Shown piece after piece: positions 44,289 through 58,200 of a DNA stretch of 64,000 nt. Within the stretch, counting starts at the first letter, position 1; every line of letters begins with the position of its first letter. This DNA comes from Saccharum officinarum (lineage: Eukaryota; Streptophyta; Magnoliopsida; Poales; Poaceae). The stretch lies in assembly GCA_020631735.1 (NCBI GenBank), contig CM036225.1, positions 64,158,662-64,222,661 on the forward strand, given 5' to 3'. Both the position numbers and the translations under genes were made by a program. Below the pieces are notes generated by a model that saw only the letters and a program-made list of their open reading frames with translations, did no database searches and was not told where the DNA came from.

Positions 44289-44505
44289 CTCCCTCTGTCT
44301 CTAAAAAAGAATCGCTATGGGAATTATGTTGGTCAAACTTTCTCAACTTTAACTAAGTTTACAGAAAGAAAGTATATTCAACGATCTACCTAATAGTAAA
44401 AATTATGTACCATAAATATTAATATTTTGTTAAACATATTTGGTAAAAATTAAAAATTGTTAACTTTTTGAAAGCGAGAATGACTATTTTTAAGGACAGA
44501 GGGAG
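44289..44505. mobile_element. Stowaway MITE
   Basis: Starts ctccctctgtctctaaaaaa and ends taaggacagagggag before TA, with the expected AT-rich interior. Confidence 0.7.
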
Positions 44506-44576
44506 TAGTACCATAGCCTATACTATCTTGCTCTCTTTTTAACTACTGTTCTCGCTTCTCGAGAAATTAAATCTAG

Positions 44577-44834
44577 TCCCTCGACCCTAAAAGAATGCAG
44601 TTATAGAAAATATGTCGATCAAACTAGTTCAATTTTGACCAAGTTTATACTATATAATATGAGCATTTATGTCTTTCAAATAAATTTATTAGGGAAATAT
44701 ATTCTATAGCTAATCTAATGATACTTTTTTTTGTTTCACGAGTATTAATATATTTTTAAATAATTTTATCAGTCAAAGTTTAAACTGTTTGACTCCTTAA
44801 AATGGGAGAATTGCATTATTTTGTGGACAGAGGT
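44577..44834. mobile_element. Degenerate Stowaway-like MITE
   Basis: The left end tccctcgaccctaaaagaat and the right end ttattttgtggacagagg are weakly inverted. The interior resembles other Stowaways here (agtcaaagtttaaactgttt). Confidence 0.4.
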
Positions 44835-46123
44835 TGTTCTTAACTTTGATCAAATATATAAAAAATATTAATATTTATGGTACATAATTAATATTATTAA
44901 TTATATTGTTAAATCTATTTTTATAATAAATTTATTTGAAGATACAAATGTTTTTAATATTTTCTACTAACATAGTCAAATCTAACAAAGTTTGAACTAT
45001 AGCGATGGCATTTCTTAGGGTTAAAGAATGTCATTTGTTTTAGTTTCATTCATGTGCGCCGTAACTTTATAGTCCGGTACAAATTCGATTACACCCATTA
45101 TTTTTATTCGATTGCACCTTTCTTTCTATCAAATCCCGTGCTCCCTTGGCTAGTGTTTTTTTATTACGTTTGCAATTCCATAGTGTATTTTAAAAACAAT
45201 TAAAATTATTTTCCAAACATAAACAGTATGCAAAGACATGAAATGCAACAAGCCATTAAATTAAATTACAAAAAATTAGAAACCCACATTTTCCACTATA
45301 TATATTGTCAGTAGCTTAAATAAATCTTGAAAATTTTATAAAATATTAAAATTATTTATTTAATTTAGTGTTTTCTAAGTCGCATCGCATCCTACAATGG
45401 ACATCTTTGGGGTGTGACATTTTGTCAAACACAGTTTTGAAACCCTTTAGAATAAAATGTTTGGTTTGGAACTTTTGAAGTACGGTAAGAAATGATGTTT
45501 GACTTAGTTGGATTAAATCTACGTACAAACATATAGTCATGCAGAAACTCTAAAAACATATAGTCATGCAAAAAGTTTTTTTTAAAAAAAATAGGTTTTT
45601 GCCATACAATAAACTTGATGCAAAAACCCAAAATATAAAATTGGAGCCCGCTCAAAACTAATCGGGACATACAACGGCTTCATCCGGTTGAGGATTAAAT
45701 CTCCTCTGCAATAGGGGCCCAAACCGAGTCCGTGTCTTGATCAAACAAACCTTTGCCAGCTATAAATATTTCAACATCTGAGATCCACCTCCGAAGGTCC
45801 GATCCAGGCCTTTTCAGCCCCCGTGCTCTGCTGCTGTGCTGTCAACTGCCATATCATCTACTTCATCAATGGCCGCTTGTGTGAACTCGACGCGAAGAGC
45901 TGGAATGCTGAATGAGCTACAAGACGCACCGGAGCGTCTCTAAGCCCCGGCCATCTGAAAAAAGAAGTCAAATTAACAAACCTTGCATTTCAGCAACACT
46001 TTCGCTAGTACAATGAACAGGGAAACGTTAAGCATAAAGCAACACATAGCAAACGCTCAAAGCAGCAGCTAAAGGTTGAACTTGTAATAACATCTGAGTG
46101 ACTCAAGCCACACAAAAAAAAAG
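44835..46123. other. AT-rich intergenic stretch with a small promoter-like patch
   Basis: AT-rich to about 45680. Then a GC-richer patch carries TATAAATA at 45761-45768 followed by a 24-codon frame from an ATG at 45868 (MAACVNSTRRAGMLNELQDA). This may be a gene relic. Nothing else is supported. Confidence 0.35.
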
Positions 46124-48341
46124 AGTTAAATGCACAAGGAGCCCTTAAGCTTGTAAGATATAGGTCTATGAACTTGCCCCTAAACTTGTTAAACGGTACA
46201 CCGCAGACCCATGCCGTCCACGTGACATTTTTTTTTGGCTGACGTGGTATGTTAGAGTGGCATGTACTTTTCATTTAACCCCTCAGTTTTATTTTTCTCT
46301 TAAAAATAGCCACCTCGTAGCACCTCTATCACCTCCCATGTCTCCTCCGCAGTCCGCACGCACGCGCCCCCGCCTCCACTCTTGTCGGCCACGCTCGTGT
46401 CGTCGCAGCCCCCGTGCTGCTCCCTCCTCCACGCGCCATGGCCACCATGCTCCTAGTGTCCGCGCTAGAGGCCGCTCCCTGTGATGTCTCTCTGGCACGG
46501 AGGGCTTGTGGCGTGCACGCAGGGCCGAGGCGTGGCCGGCCCGGCGCACGCAGCCACCACTGGTCCACTGCTGCCTGACGCACGGACGTCGCCACTGGAC
46601 AACAACAACCGCGTGTAGTAACCACCATGGCCTAGCACATGCAGGATTGATGGCCTAACGGGCGCGGCTGCTAGCCTAGCCGCCGCCACCGCCTCGTGCC
46701 GGGCACGCGCGCAACCCCCATTGTTGCAGGCTTTGGCACATACGGAGTACATGGTTGCCTATTAGCTGTGTTGAGATATGTACATGAGCTCGAGGCACGG
46801 CTGCACGGTATACGTACGTGCGCCTTTGTGAATTCAAAATCCCATGTTTATACGCGTACACTAGTATTTGTGTCTGTTGTTTATACATATGAAAGAGAAC
46901 AAATCCAACAAGCAATTACTTGTCAGCGCACGTGCATGCATGGGAAGAGGCAAGCCAATATGGCTGTGCGTGCGTACTGACTTAAGCTACTAGCTGGTTT
47001 CGGCCGCGCACGGAGGAGGCCGCCATGGAAGCTATCCACGGAAGACGTTTGACAGATCGGTGCAGATCGCCGGAGACGACCAGCAGCTGACGGGCATGAG
47101 CATGCGCATGCGTGCGTAAACGGCTAGAGCGCAGCAGCTCCACCATGCCTCGCCGACATGCTCTAGCCGCACGGAGAGGATGCGCTGCAAGATTTTCAGG
47201 AGCACCGTGCCGCCGCGGCCTCGGGAGTCTTCCAGGGAAGATATGATGGGCAGCCGCAGCAGGACGCCAAACCGGAGTCCATCTACTGGACGCCATGTAG
47301 ACAACGACGCTGGAGGAGGAGCGCGCTGAGCCGCTGGAGCAGAAGTCCGACGACGCCGGATCGAGGAGTAGCGCGCCGAGCCACTGGAGCAGACGCCCGA
47401 CGACCAGTGCCGGAACTATATACGCTAATTTTATTTGCAAAGTAAAACAAATCCAATGATATATTTGTAATTTAACATAAGTTTTAGGTGCTTCTTCTAG
47501 TCTTTTTGTTTTCTTTTCTCAGCCCCCGACAAATGTTTATTAGGTAACATTCTAAAATTCTAAAATAGTACAAGTCCTATAAGAAAAAAGAGCACTAGTA
47601 GAAGTATGAAATACTATAAAAATAATTAATTTGGATTGAAAAATAAACAAGAAAAAATACCTAGGGCTTGATCATGCTGAACAAAACTGATCGGCTGATG
47701 CTGAATTGCTGACTGCAAAACTGATCATCGTCGTTCATCGGTGGAGCCTCGGACCTGGAGGCCTGGATGCCTGGTTGCCACCGGCGGGTGTTGTGTCCAT
47801 CCGATGTCCGTCTCTCTGCGTCTGCGGTGGCACGGCTGGTGGCTCCGCGCATCGCACAACTCCTCATATCGCTCATCGCTCGCAGACGTCGCGATCTTTG
47901 CGCGATTGCTCGGCTGCTTGCAAGGTCATTAATTCACTAATGGACTATAGGGCTGGGGGTTTTGTATACCTGGGCTTAGACCCCTCCCTCGCCCGGGCCC
48001 TCGGCCGTCGCACCCCTTGACCCTCCCCTAGGGCCGGCACTATCGACAACGCGGAGGAGGAGCGTGCCGAGCCACCGGACGAGCCACCAGATGAGACCGA
48101 CGAGCGTACGTGGGGCCATGGGAGGTGAGAGAGGTAAACGGGGTGGCTATTTTTAAGAGAAAACTAAAACTAAGGAGTTAAATGAAAAATACATGCTACG
48201 TCAGCCAAAAAATGCCACATGGCTGGCATGGGCCTACGGTGTACCGCTCAACAAGTTTATGGGACCAAAAATATATTTTCCAAGTTTATGGACCTATGTG
48301 ACACAGGCTTACAAGTTCGAGAGCCCTCGATGCATTTAACT
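46124..48341. mobile_element. 2.2-kb element with about 190-bp terminal inverted repeats (F3), Mutator-like
   Basis: The left terminal repeat (about 46124-46312) and the right one (about 48150-48341) are inverted copies starting agttaaatgca and sharing aacttgt(a/t)aag, ggtacaccg, ggctgacgt, tcatttaac and ctcttaaaaatagccacc. The flanking 9-mers aaaaaaaag and aaaaaaaat match at eight positions, though poly(A) makes this weak. The interior is GC-rich with short frames in all directions, no transposase, and repeated ggaggagcg(c/t)g(c/t)(t/c)gagcc segments near 47310-47390 and 48045-48090. Captured host DNA is possible but not identified. Confidence 0.65.
47403..48033. mobile_element. Possible hAT element inside F3
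   Basis: cagtgccggaact on the left and agggccggcacta on the right are inverted ends. The adjoining 8-mers ccgacgac and tcgacaac share six bases, a weak target duplication. The sequences outside the two ends resemble each other, so this may instead be a repeat-mediated arrangement. Confidence 0.35.
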
Positions 48342-48860
48342 AAAAAAAATGTGTTGACTCGCAACTATGATTGCAAATTATATTACCTCCATAACATCTG
48401 ATTGTGTTAACGATAAGGCATTTACATTGATTGAAATTCCCAGCTCGCTGCTGCCCAGCCCTCGTATTCTGCGACTCGCAGCACTGTCTGCTGCAGCTGT
48501 TGCTGCACACACACTGAGCAACTAAACAATTCAGCACAGCATATGAAGGCAGCTGCGGCAGCTTGAGAGGCAGCTTGAGCTACAGCCGATGGGCTGTGCT
48601 AGACAGCACAGCACAAACAGCTACAGGTAGCACAGCCGAACAAACAATTTTGCTGAACCTGAGCACGGTCGTGACTGCCAGCTGGCAACAGTGTAGCTTC
48701 GGTATATTTGTGTTTTTGCAGTATCCTCGTGCTAGGTGTTGTAGATCAAATTGTAACAGACATGGTAGTCAAGATCTGATAGATTTCGGTGCTTTGTGAA
48801 CGACAAAACACTATTATATTTCATTACCGCATACAAATTGTAAAAGACATGGCACGCGTG

Positions 48861-49100
48861 TGACCGATCCAGAGTAAGGATCCAACCATTCGGGTTGTTT
48901 AGGAATGCACCAGGAATTGTTTCAACTCAAAGCTTATATAAAATAGACCAGGATTTGCTACTAACCGAACAAGCTCTAAATGACCGATCCAGAGTAAGGA
49001 TCCAACCATTCGGGTTGTTTAGGAATGCACCAGGAATTGTTTCAACTCAAAGCTTATATAAAATAGACCAGGATTTGCTACTAACCGAACAAGCTCTAAA
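48861..49100. repeat. Perfect 120-bp tandem duplication
   Basis: The unit starting tgaccgatccagagtaagga and ending aacaagctctaaa occurs at 48861-48980 and 48981-49100 with no difference that I can see. Confidence 0.97.
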
Positions 49101-50310
49101 TGACTGCTGAACAAAGCAAAACGATGATGTACGCATTAGTTCATACTATGGAATATATCATCACATGAGGCAATGTACAAATTACACCAAGGTATTACCA
49201 TTTAAACGGTAAGGGAATCAACTTAATAAGATAGTGACGGACCGGAAATGGCGACCAGAGGGGGGTGAATGGGAGCATCAAATTTCTTTCGAAACTTTCG
49301 ACCGATGTCCCAAAATCAACCCCAAAAGGCACACAAACAAAAGCTACGAAAACTCGAGCCACCAAGAGTTAAGAGACCCTAAAGACGTTCATCAGATCAC
49401 TAGAAACCCAACGCAAAAGACGGAACTCGAATTGGAAACCAAACGAGTGAGAAACGGATCGCAACAGCACAGACTGCGAGCCGCGGACAGTCCGCAGGTC
49501 AAAAAAAAACTGAAAACGAACTTTGCGGAAGCAGTTCTGGTCTCGACTAAAAAACAACTGCTACAGTACCGCAGACAGTCCGGGTTTGGGGGCCGGACAG
49601 TCCGCAAGTACGGACACTGTGCAGCAAAGAAAGCACAGAAAAAATCTCAACTCCCGAACTGTCCGCTACAGTACTGTGGACTGTTCGCGAATCGCGAAAC
49701 AGCAGGAACAGAGAGCTCCGAAAATCGCCTCCTCTCTTTGATCTTCCGATTTGTGGCTAAATCTTCACCAACTGCCACGAAACTTGGTGAGCATGATCAC
49801 AAGGCAATAGGGGAGCTACCTCTAAGAGGTCATCGTCTAATTTGAAGCCAATCAACGGAAAATCGAAGGAGAACGAAAAACATCGGTTCTTGAGACCTAG
49901 ACCAAGAAATCGTCCAATCTACTTGCTCGTGAGGAATTGATGGATTTCCTTCGGTGGAAAGATTCTACTCACCTCATAGCACGAATCAAGGCAACAAAAA
50001 CGAACCAAAATGGTCTAGAAACGACGAATCGAAGGAAGAACTAGAGGGAAGAAAACGAAGAACGCAAAGAACACATCATGAACTCACAAATTTATTTCTC
50101 CGCCGAACACCGGAGGATTCAGGACCTCCTTCCCTCAAAGGTTCATGGTTCTTACACTAATCGGTGAATTAGTGGACCTCTCTCATGCACAAGCACCTAG
50201 AGGAAGAAACCCTTAAGGAGAAAATGAAAATGGAGGAGGTGTGGGAGATGGGAGCTCCCTCATCCTATTTAACAGGGCTATTACACATTCTCAGTTTTGC
50301 CCCTGGATAC

Positions 50311-52139
50311 TGAAAGGTCTTGATGGTTAGAGGGGGATGAATATCCTTTTAAAAAAATTCTACAAAGACAAGCTAAACAAGTTTATCAATATAACAAATA
50401 GCGAGTTGCGAGTTTTGCTTAGCCTACGGGGTGTTTGCAAGCCACCTATCCAATTCATAATTCTAGTATATTTGCACTCAACCGCACAAGTCAAACCGCA
50501 TAACTTAGTTTACAACTAAAACTAACTAACTACACAAGCTAAGAGCTATACTAACAAGCTAGCAAGGTAACTAAGAAAATAATACAAGAGAGAGTTAGAA
50601 GGGTATCACCGAGGGGCCAAGTATTGAGCCAACCAATCAGTATGATCAAGAGATGAATTGCACAATACACAACCACCGGGATCGATTAATCAAAAAAAGA
50701 ATGATGACACGAAGATTTATCCCGAGATTCACGTGCTTGCCGGCACACTAGTCCCCGTTGTGTCCCTCTTCACCACGTGGTTCGGTGGCTAATCGATCTC
50801 ACACCGAGCCTCTCAAAAGGCGCCACAAGAACCTACCAAATGGTAAAAGATTGCAAATGACATGAGCAATCCACTAACGTTGCCTTTGGCGGTTCGCCGA
50901 AATAGGCATAAACCCCTCACAATCACCGGAGGTGGCCAAGAACAATCACCAACTCTTGCCAACGCCTCCAAGGTGCTCTAAGCTGTCTAGGTGGCGGCAA
51001 CCACCAAGAGAAACAAGAATCCCGCAACAAATCAACCACCAAGTGCCAACTAGATGCAATCTCACAATGCAAATGCACTTGGATCACTCAATCTCACTTC
51101 GAATATGCAAAGAAGCAAGAGAGATGAGTGGGAGGAGAGTTGCTTAGCTCAAAGTGCTCACAAGTATGTCAAAGAATGCAAGAGTGAGAGCCTTGAGCCG
51201 GCCAACGAGTATTTATAGATGTACCCCTTCGAATAGAGCCGTTAGGCACAAGATTCAGCAGTAGTCGCGCTGACCGGACGCGCTGGTCCCGTAACTGACC
51301 GGACGCGCTGGTCAAGCCTGAGCAACGCTCCAGCGAGTCAGCGACCGGACGCGCTGCAGAACTGACCGGATGCGTTACACCCGGCGTCCGGTTAGAGTCC
51401 AGTAAGCTCCCACCACGACCGGACGCGTCCGGTCGATCGTGACCGGATGCGCCACCCCATCCGATCAAAATACCGAGACACGAGCAAACGCTGAGCACTG
51501 ACCGGACGCGTCCGGTCAAACAGAGACCACGTCCGGTCCAGCGTCCGGTCACTTCTGTGACCTCCGTTCGCCTCCGTTTGATTCACCCTTTCACATATGA
51601 GCTCGACTAAGTATGTGTGTCACTTTAGCACATGTTTTAGCTCGTGAAACAACATGTGACAACGCCTCTAAATCTCGACATTGACCCCAAACCCTCTCTA
51701 CCGCTCAAACTTCAATGCCATCACAAATGTGCTAACACCGCCAAGTGATCACGTCATGTGCGAGTGTGTTAGCATTTTCACAATCATTTTTCGAGACGTT
51801 ATTAGTTCTATTCAAATGCATATGATTATGAAATGCACACCTAGAGGCACTTAGGAGTTCAATAGCCGCGTCATTCCCCTCTTTATAGTACGGCTATCTA
51901 TCATATAATGTAACCACACCCACTAGGTGTCTTGGTTACTAAAACACAACCCTTAAGCATATACCTTTGCCTTGATCACGTAGGGTTGCGTCCAAATCCA
52001 AGTGTGGACATCATGATCACCATGTTCATCTTGCCACCAACCTTGAATATACTAATCCTCATATGCTATATACAACTTAGGCATAGGATTAGTACTTAGG
52101 CATTGTCACTAATTACCAACACCAAACATAGAGCTTTCA
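50311..52139 (+). mobile_element. Solo LTR, SIRE-like copia, 1829 bp
   Basis: Begins tgaaaggtcttgatggttag then agggggatgaat and ends agagctttca, a TG...CA pair, with a perfect 5-bp target duplication gatac (50306-50310, 52140-52144). No internal or second LTR is present. It contains a cluster of gaccggacgcg repeats at 51270-51550. Confidence 0.85.
51270..51550. repeat. Cluster of gaccggacgcg motifs in the solo LTR
   Basis: The motif gaccgga(c/t)gcg(c/t) recurs at least eight times, and the perfect 18-bp palindrome gaccggacgcgtccggtc occurs twice (51417-51434, 51500-51517). Spacing is irregular. Confidence 0.85.
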
Positions 52140-52258
52140 GATACAAATGAGCCAAACCATTTAGCCCAAGGGCGTAAAGGTCCAACCCTGTGTCATCTTC
52201 ATCCAATGGCCACCGCGTCTCCTCACCGGTAGCTTCGCCTCGACGCGAACTCCCCGAT

Positions 52259-55200
52259 TGTAACACCCAAATTTTAGGAGTAACAAATTTTAAATAATTT
52301 AGAGAAAGGGAATTAAAATTTTGAAAACTATTTGGTGATGCATTCATGTTGTTGCATTTATTTTATTTTGTGGTGTGGATATATTTGTTTTATTTGATTG
52401 GTTTAGGAAAATTTGATTTGAAAATGTGTTTGGAAAATTAGAAAAGAAAAAAAAACAAAAGAGAAGAACTTACTTGTGTAGCCAGCGGCATGGAAGCCCA
52501 CCCGAGCCGGCCTGCTTTCGGTTTTCGCTGCTGGGCCGACGGGGCCGAGCCTTTTCTCCCGCGCTCGCGTGGGCCGGCCCAGAACTGCGGCCGCGCTCTC
52601 TCTCTCTCTCTTCTGTGTCGCTGATGGCCGGGCCCCGCTGTCAGCCGCGTCTTCCTCCTCACGTAGCCGAGTCGGACTCTTCCTCTGTCCTTCGGTTGGA
52701 AATCGCGGGAGCAGATCCCGATCTTCATGGGATTCCCTGCGTGTGCTGCAAGCCGAGCCACCCCTATAAGAAGGAGAGGACCCCGACGTGTCTTTGTTTC
52801 CCATCTGGCTGACGCCCCAAAGTCCTAGATATCACCGCCGCGCACGCCGCATCTCACCGCAAGGAGCAGAGCCGCCGCCATCCTTGCCGCTTTTCGTTAC
52901 TCCGTCGAAGCGTTTCACCCTCCACCGAGCTCCGCGTCAAGGTGACGAAGCAGTAGATTCCTCTCTTCCTGTCTCTTTGGTGCTGTAGCTCACCCGCGGC
53001 ATCGCTGAACTTCATAGGAAGCAACCGACCGCCTCGCCGAGCCATGCGTTGTCTCCAAATCGTCTTCGATGTCATCTTCTACTTTGGTGGGTTCGCGATG
53101 GACTCCTCTTTCGATTGGTACCGTTCACGCTTTGAACGGTGGCTAGAGTCACTATAGCGACAAGTTCTGGCAAGTTTTCGCCAAGGTCAGCCGTGGCGCC
53201 ACCGCACGGTCGCCCTCTCCGGTGGTAGCGCCGCCGGGCCTTCCCCCTTGATTTAGTCACAGCCGTCCAAATCCGGATCTACGACCTAGATTAGAAGGTA
53301 CCCGTTCGCGGGGTAATCTTTCTAAAGAGTCCCTAGGTTTTTGGATTATAGAACCCGCAGTCCTTAGCGCAATATCCTAAATCTATTTTCGTGTTTTGAA
53401 AGCGTATTTTCTCCCGGATAAGTCAAAAATACGTTTTCAGGTATTTACAGTTTTGCCACTAGAATTGTTTTGGTCATAAAATCTTCGTTTTAACTCCGAT
53501 TTGATCCGTTCAAATTGCGTTAGGTTCGTATTTGCGAGCTCTACATGTTAGTGTAGTTGTACAGTTAGTTTTGATAATTTATTTTTCGAGGTTATAATTA
53601 AGTATTTATTTATCTATAGGAAATCTTAGAAAATTCATAACTTTCACGTTTTAACTCCGAATTTGGTGATCTTTGCGTCTGTGTGATCGTAGAAACGTGT
53701 AGAAGAGTTTTATAAGCTTTTATTACTGTTTTGTTACTGTTGGTGTACTGTTCTAATTATATCTCTTTGTTTGCTTCGTGTATGTTTGATTGGATGCATG
53801 TGTGTTGTTGATTGATGATCGAATATAGAAGGTGAGCAGTATTTGGACGATTCGGAGTATTACTTTGAGCCAAGTCAGCAGTATCACTTGGAGAGCTTTG
53901 ATCAAGGCAAGTATAACACAGGACTATCCTTGTTACCTATACATTGAATTGTCATACATATGCATGTGCTTACCTTGACAACCTTAGAGATTATAACTTA
54001 GTGATTGTTATCTTGATTCCTTGTCAACCTTGGGAATGCATATGGGTAGCTACTGCTAGTGCGTAAACTAAGAACAATGATCTTGTAATTTGATTAATGG
54101 ATTAAGCAATCAACTATTAAGATGATTTTATTACTGTTAAAAGGGGGCTAGAGCATGTGTATTATCTTGATGCTCTGGTTTCTCTCCATAAGGACTTATC
54201 TGTAAGTGATAACCGGGATATACAGTACAGCTGTGAGGGCTATATGGCTCTGGCTTTAGTTGTTCAAGAGACCTTTTCTAGCTTGTTAGAGGTTACCTTA
54301 AATGGCGTAAGAATGGCTTGCCCTGTTGGGTGTAGTGCGAGCCCCTGGCCTAGTGTGTATAGGCTGCGGTTGTTGTGCCACAGGGAAGGGGGGTTCTACA
54401 TCTGCCTGCCGAGTGAAATCTAATGGCCCTAACTTGTTAGACGAACTTTTGAGTGGCTTTATATGGTTCTCGGGTGTTTGGGCTTGATCTCCCCACTCAT
54501 TTGGAAATCATGACTTACAGTGAAAGTGTACACCTCTGCGCAGAGTTAAAAACTGGTATACTAGCCGTGCTCACGGATACGAGCTGTAACAGAACCGACC
54601 AAATTATAAGAGCACAAGTACGAAAACAAGCACCGAAGCGCTCAAATTTTCAAACTTGAGCCCATATAATCCCGGTAGTCAATCGAAATCACGAAGGATT
54701 TCAAACCAAACTGCTTACAACCAGGATCGCATCATTCAACATACAACATCATACGATACATTTTACAAGTAGTCCAGAAATAAGTTTACACCACGGAGTA
54801 GCAAATATTACAAACCAAGTTTGAAAGTAGCGGAAGCATAACACACACATTAGTTAATTAAATACTGCCAGTCTGGATGATCGACAACCCGCAAAAGCAT
54901 GAGGAAAGTACATAAAGACGATCACGCCCTTGTGACCTAGTCATCGTCACCCGCAGGGTGGAGACACGTCTTGCAGAATCCCTGATAAAGCATGTCATCT
55001 GCAACAGGAGGGAATAAACCCTGAGTACTGGAATGTACTCAGCTAGACTTACCCGTCGAAAACCAGAAATAAAGTGACACCAAGGATTATGCAAGGCTTA
55101 CACAAGAGGCTAGCTGACACCACATTTTGCATAAAGGCATAAGTAGTTGAAACTCTTATAACCTGTACTAGCAGTTATTTTTAGCATTTACCTGTCATCT

Positions 55201-58200
55201 ATCTTAGCACCTGTACTAAACATACACTTGATTATAATCAAACAACATGATTATTATATCCATAGCAGGTATATCATTATGGCAACATTGTATCATTCCC
55301 TTAACCACCAGTTCATTTAATGAGGTCTACGTTGCCGCTGCTCAAGTCAAGTGCTCACTAACCGGGAGCGACGGCGATTCGAATCGAATTCCTATCCAGC
55401 TGGAGGGGTATTTCTAACACTCACCGCGCAGGCCCCTGCCAGGGTCGCACAAGCCACCTTTTCATATGATTCAGGAATCGCGGGTCCGAATGATGTCGCG
55501 ACCCCAAGGGCGACACTCTGCCAGGTGATAGGGACTCTAACCCCCCCTTGGTCTCACGCCAATGTCCCCAAGCACATTCTTTCTCTCCTCCAAGAAGCAA
55601 CCTACCATTCGATTCCCGGCCTGAATCACATTACTCGGCTTCGCGGTCGGAACGACTTATCCGGCCAACTAAGTGTTAGACTGCGTTCAACATGACTCAA
55701 GGACGTACAGCGAATCGGTCCTTAAACGACTCAGACGGGCATAGCTCCACACCCAAGACGTGAAGTGTCTTGCGGCTGTACTATCGAACTCCCGCCCGGT
55801 CTCAATTTCATTTTTAAGCATGGTTCCATCCACGATAGCCATAAAGCCACTCGTGACTCCTTCCTACATCTCGCGGATGACCGGAAATCACCCGACTTCT
55901 ACCGTACTAAGCAGGGCTAAGCATTGACACGTGCCTAAACCTAAAATAGGATTAAGTACGATATCTGGACAAGGACAGGTATAATGCAACAAGTGTTTTC
56001 ATATAACTCCTACAACTTAATGCAGTAAACAATTAAAAGTACTCAAGATATATTTATAAAACGATGGGTTCAGCATGCACCGGGGCTTGCCTTTCAGAAA
56101 AGTCGAGGGCCGGTGGTCTGGACACTCAGGAAGGTCGTCTGCGGGCACTCCTTCGCCTGCTGGATCCTCGGGCTCCTGCTGCTCCTGGTCCTCCTCCGGA
56201 ATCACAGGCTCGAATTCGAGGAGTGTTACCCCCTCCGGTGCACCTATTGCATGAATGCACAATAATTATAATGGATGCATAAATGGGTGCAACATGCTCG
56301 GAATGAAATGCATTTCAGAATAAAATACTCTATTCAAGTTATTTTACTAGTACGTGCAAAACTCTTCTCTAGTAGAGAAGTACTCACCTAATCTACTTAA
56401 CCTAAGATAAAGCTGCTCATCCTCAGTTAAGGCCCTAACACCTAACAATTACAAAAGTAGCATGTCTTAGGATATCTCACCATAACAATCAGCAAAACAC
56501 CACAGTAAGCATTCTGGACAGCAGCTACTTGTTTTTATCACAACTGGAGATTTATAATTCCAAAAGATATGATCTAAGACAATCTGAAAAGCCTAAGAAA
56601 TGTACTACAATTCATTTTCAGACCTCAACTCCAAACTCCTAAGTTTTCCAGGTCAAACTTCACAAGTTCCAGAATCTGTCCTCTCCAAAACAGAGAGTAG
56701 CAGATTTTGAACTGCCACTAAAAACAACAGTAACTCTCAAACTACTAAGCCAAATGCTTCCAAATTTTAACACAAGCTAGTTCATCAAGTTTACTCCAAC
56801 TTTGGTATTTACAGGTTGTCCAGCAACCAATTTTATCAAAGCCAAATTTAGAATTACTACTTAACTGTCCAGAAAACCTAAATTACAAAGGTTAAATATT
56901 TATTGATGTGGCAAACATTCTCTAAAACCAAACTAATGCTACTACAAGTTCACAAATATCACAAAGACACCAGAAAGTAAGGTGTGCCCACCTAGAACAT
57001 TTATTTAAACCCATTTCTTAATTTACTTAAGTAATTAAGTGAAATTTCAAACATATATATAAACTGCTCCTAAAATTCTACAAAAATTACAGGGAACTCT
57101 CTGACCCAAAAAGAGACCACAGTAAAAATTTGAACAAGTTTTATTCACAGAAACTCCCTACACAAAATTCACAAGCTAATAAGGCTGATTTTTTTGCATA
57201 ATTAGGAACCCTATTGAAAAGTGTCAAACAACAGATTTCATATTTTTCTTAGACAGTCTAGGGTACCAAGACATTCTCCAAAAAGTTATATGAACATTGC
57301 ACATGTAGAAAAATTACAAAAATTCATTTAAGTATTTCCTAGAATAACAAGATAGCATTATAACTTGGAAATTAATTAAGCACTGATGCCCAAATTTTTA
57401 CCAGAGCTAGGACTAGCATAGAGTAACCTACCCATCAAATTTTATGATTTATGGAACACTACAGCTCAAGTTATAAATTTAACAAATTTGCATGCATTCC
57501 AAAACACATTTAAAGGATCTATTAAATTCTCCTAAAAATTAAACATCACATTCCAGATTTATATTTTTCTAAAATACTACACATCATGTGGACCCTAATA
57601 AAATTTATCTCATGATTTTTGGATCATTAAAACCCTAGATCTATATTTTTCCAACTTGTACAAAAATCAGTGACAAAATAATAAAAATGAATTTCGTTTC
57701 AGATGAACTGGGCCGGCCCGGCTTGCTAGCGCGGCCCAGCCAGCGCGCGGCCTGCCTTGGCGCCCCGCCCGCGCGCGCGACACTGACAGTGCGGGCCCGC
57801 AGGCCAGAGAGAGAGAGCGAAAGGGGAAGACGGCCGCGACTCCGGCGAGCTCAAGCTCGCCGACGACGGCGCCTCCAGCGATGAAAGGAGCACCAACGGC
57901 TTCCCCGCGACTTCCCGCATCGACCAAACCTAGGTTTGCTGAACCTATCCCACCCTAGCTACGACGGCCATGGTGACCGCGGCTCGGAGGCGGCACCCGA
58001 TGGTGGTCCGGCGAGCTCCGGAGGTCAGGGACCCAAGTGAGGTGTGCTGCGGTTTCCTGAGGACATGGCGGACCTCTCCATGCCACGGAAAAGGACGGAG
58101 GTGGAGCAAGTGCCGCTGACCACGTGAGCACCGTACCGGCGGCCATGGCGCGGCGGCGCACGACGGTGTTCCGACGTGTACCGGCCATCCCATCCGGTAA

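Larger units (their letters stand above)
49235..52258. mobile_element. SIRE-like copia LTR, interrupted and truncated
   Basis: Starts tgacggaccggaaatggcga followed by cagaggggggtgaatggg, the gaggggg(g)tgaat start typical of SIRE/Maximus LTRs of grasses. It carries repeated gcggacagtccg-type segments (49480-49690). It is split by a solo LTR at 50311-52139, resumes at 52145, and is cut at 52258 by the gypsy element. ORFs within (for example 49234-49845) are not genes. Confidence 0.6.

Noticed and set aside
49234..49845. 203-codon ORF starting at GTG
   Set aside because: It lies at the start of a SIRE-like LTR and has no recognisable domain.
51270..51550. CRISPR-like spaced repeats
   Set aside because: Spacing and unit length are irregular, the host is a plant, and the cluster lies in an LTR.
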